DNA of 38,759 bases from Candidatus Stahliibacteriota bacterium (lineage in GTDB: Bacteria; Hydrothermota; Tepidihabitantia; SM23-42), in assembly GCA_030602565.1 (NCBI GenBank), contig JAUVZL010000024.1, positions 1 through 38,759 of the forward strand. Reading direction: 5' to 3'. The translations under genes and the position numbers were made by a program. The first letter of the stretch is position 1, and each line of letters opens with the position of its first letter. Below, piece after piece: positions 38,224 to 38,759 of this stretch. Below the pieces are notes generated by a model. That model saw only the letters and a list, made by a program, of their open reading frames with translations. It had not been told where the DNA came from and ran no database searches.

Positions 38224-38759
38224 ATGACAGGATTATTATTTATATCGTGTTTTGTAAATATTGTTCTTGGTGGATTAAAAAATGATATTAATAATTACCA
38301 AGAAGATTATGCAACACACGATTGTGGCAATTGCAAATTATCTGTTACCCGATATGGAGCAATAGGTTATATGACACCCAATCAGCAGTTTGGTGATGGA
38401 TTCTGTTATCCAATTTCAAGTCCCAGTCATCTGTTTTATGGTGGTTTTGCCGTTGGCAAAGCTGCTAATTATCTAGTTGATCGGTTAGATGACTTTGATT
38501 GGACAACTACTCCCAATGGAATGGTTGTGATGTATGAACCTGGTCCATTTAGCGATGAGTATGCAACTGCAGCCTATAGTGATTCTGGTCATCTGACACC
38601 AAAGGGACTCATTATTGCACAATATTCAATTGCCTGGAGTGCATCTACAGCTAACGATTTTGTAATTATGAGGTTTATTATGCATAATGCCGGAAATGAA
38701 TCTATTAATAACATATATGCCGCAGTCTTTATGGACTTTGATTTTTCCGGTGGTTCGAG
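38224..38759 (+). CDS. Secreted protein, truncated by the window end
   Basis: An open frame of 178 codons runs off the right edge. The N-terminus (MTGLLFISCFVNIVLGG) is a short hydrophobic stretch, plausible as a signal peptide. The body is rich in Gly, Asn, Tyr and Asp ('SVTRYGAIGYMTPNQQFGDG', 'PSHLFYGGFAVGKAANYLVD', 'NAGNESINNIYAAVFMDFDF'), like the large secreted proteins of this lineage that carry a C-terminal sorting domain. That end is not visible here. 'FVIMRFIMHNAGNESI' is the kind of strand seen before Ig-like domains. No family is assigned. Confidence 0.7.
   Translation, partial: MTGLLFISCFVNIVLGGLKNDINNYQEDYATHDCGNCKLSVTRYGAIGYMTPNQQFGDGFCYPISSPSHLFYGGFAVGKAANYLVDRLDDFDWTTTPNGMVVMYEPGPFSDEYATAAYSDSGHLTPKGLIIAQYSIAWSASTANDFVIMRFIMHNAGNESINNIYAAVFMDFDFSGGS

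Overview
The window looks like a piece of a moderately AT-rich bacterial chromosome from the FCB superphylum, most like the uncultured candidate phylum WOR-3 (Stahlbacteria). That placement is inference. It rests on many secreted beta-propeller proteins ending in a 'YPNPF ... IYDATGRLV ... IWDG ... G(V/I)YF' FlgD-like/T9SS-type C-terminal domain, TonB and secretin proteins, and intergenic spaces packed with short dispersed repeats. No rRNA, tRNA or CRISPR array was seen. Nearly all genes are on the plus strand, mostly as single genes with their own sigma70-type promoter, usually with an unusual 16-base spacer.

Layout. (1) 1-9.4 kb is a defence/stress island. It holds a DUF2130 nuclease-like gene, a doubtful small ORF, a 1228-residue zinc-finger/nuclease/RecQ-helicase fusion and a small tail-anchored coiled-coil protein. 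These are followed by DUF6941 + antitoxin + PemK/MazF toxin, a DUF1266 lipoprotein, and a wHTH-MNT/HEPN toxin-antitoxin pair. (2) 9.6-10.9 kb: a possible ATA-start gene, a TonB-like protein and a zinc-ribbon/DUF2007 protein. (3) 11.1-14.8 kb: the remnant of an outer-membrane protein gene, then a cyclase-AAA-TPR giant. (4) 15.5-25.7 kb: secreted and envelope proteins (one on the minus strand), an HNH-like protein, a secretin and BNR propellers. (5) 25.8-38.8 kb: a P-loop kinase, more propeller/Kelch/Ycf48-like secreted proteins, several broken genes and a truncated secreted protein at the right edge.

The intergenic DNA is unusual. Modules beginning GGGGTCA lie just after many stop codons; four long copies (about 400-510 bases) and many partial ones are present. 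They contain small hairpins of variable stem sequence with a common (G/A)GG(A/G)CAGGC tail, which appear to be inserted cleanly into other repeats and once, in frame, into a coding region. Six short arrays with a strict 7-base period but different heptamers adjoin these modules. Two other elements with 11-20 base inverted ends look like the non-coding elements mobilised by Y1 (REP-associated) transposases.

Four secreted-protein genes carry one-base indels or an internal stop, while the longest genes are intact. This suggests real decay, or phase-variable switching, of surface genes. The two best candidates for an undescribed system are the DUF2130 / RecQ-nuclease / membrane coiled-coil unit and the variable-stem hairpin plus heptamer repeat complex.
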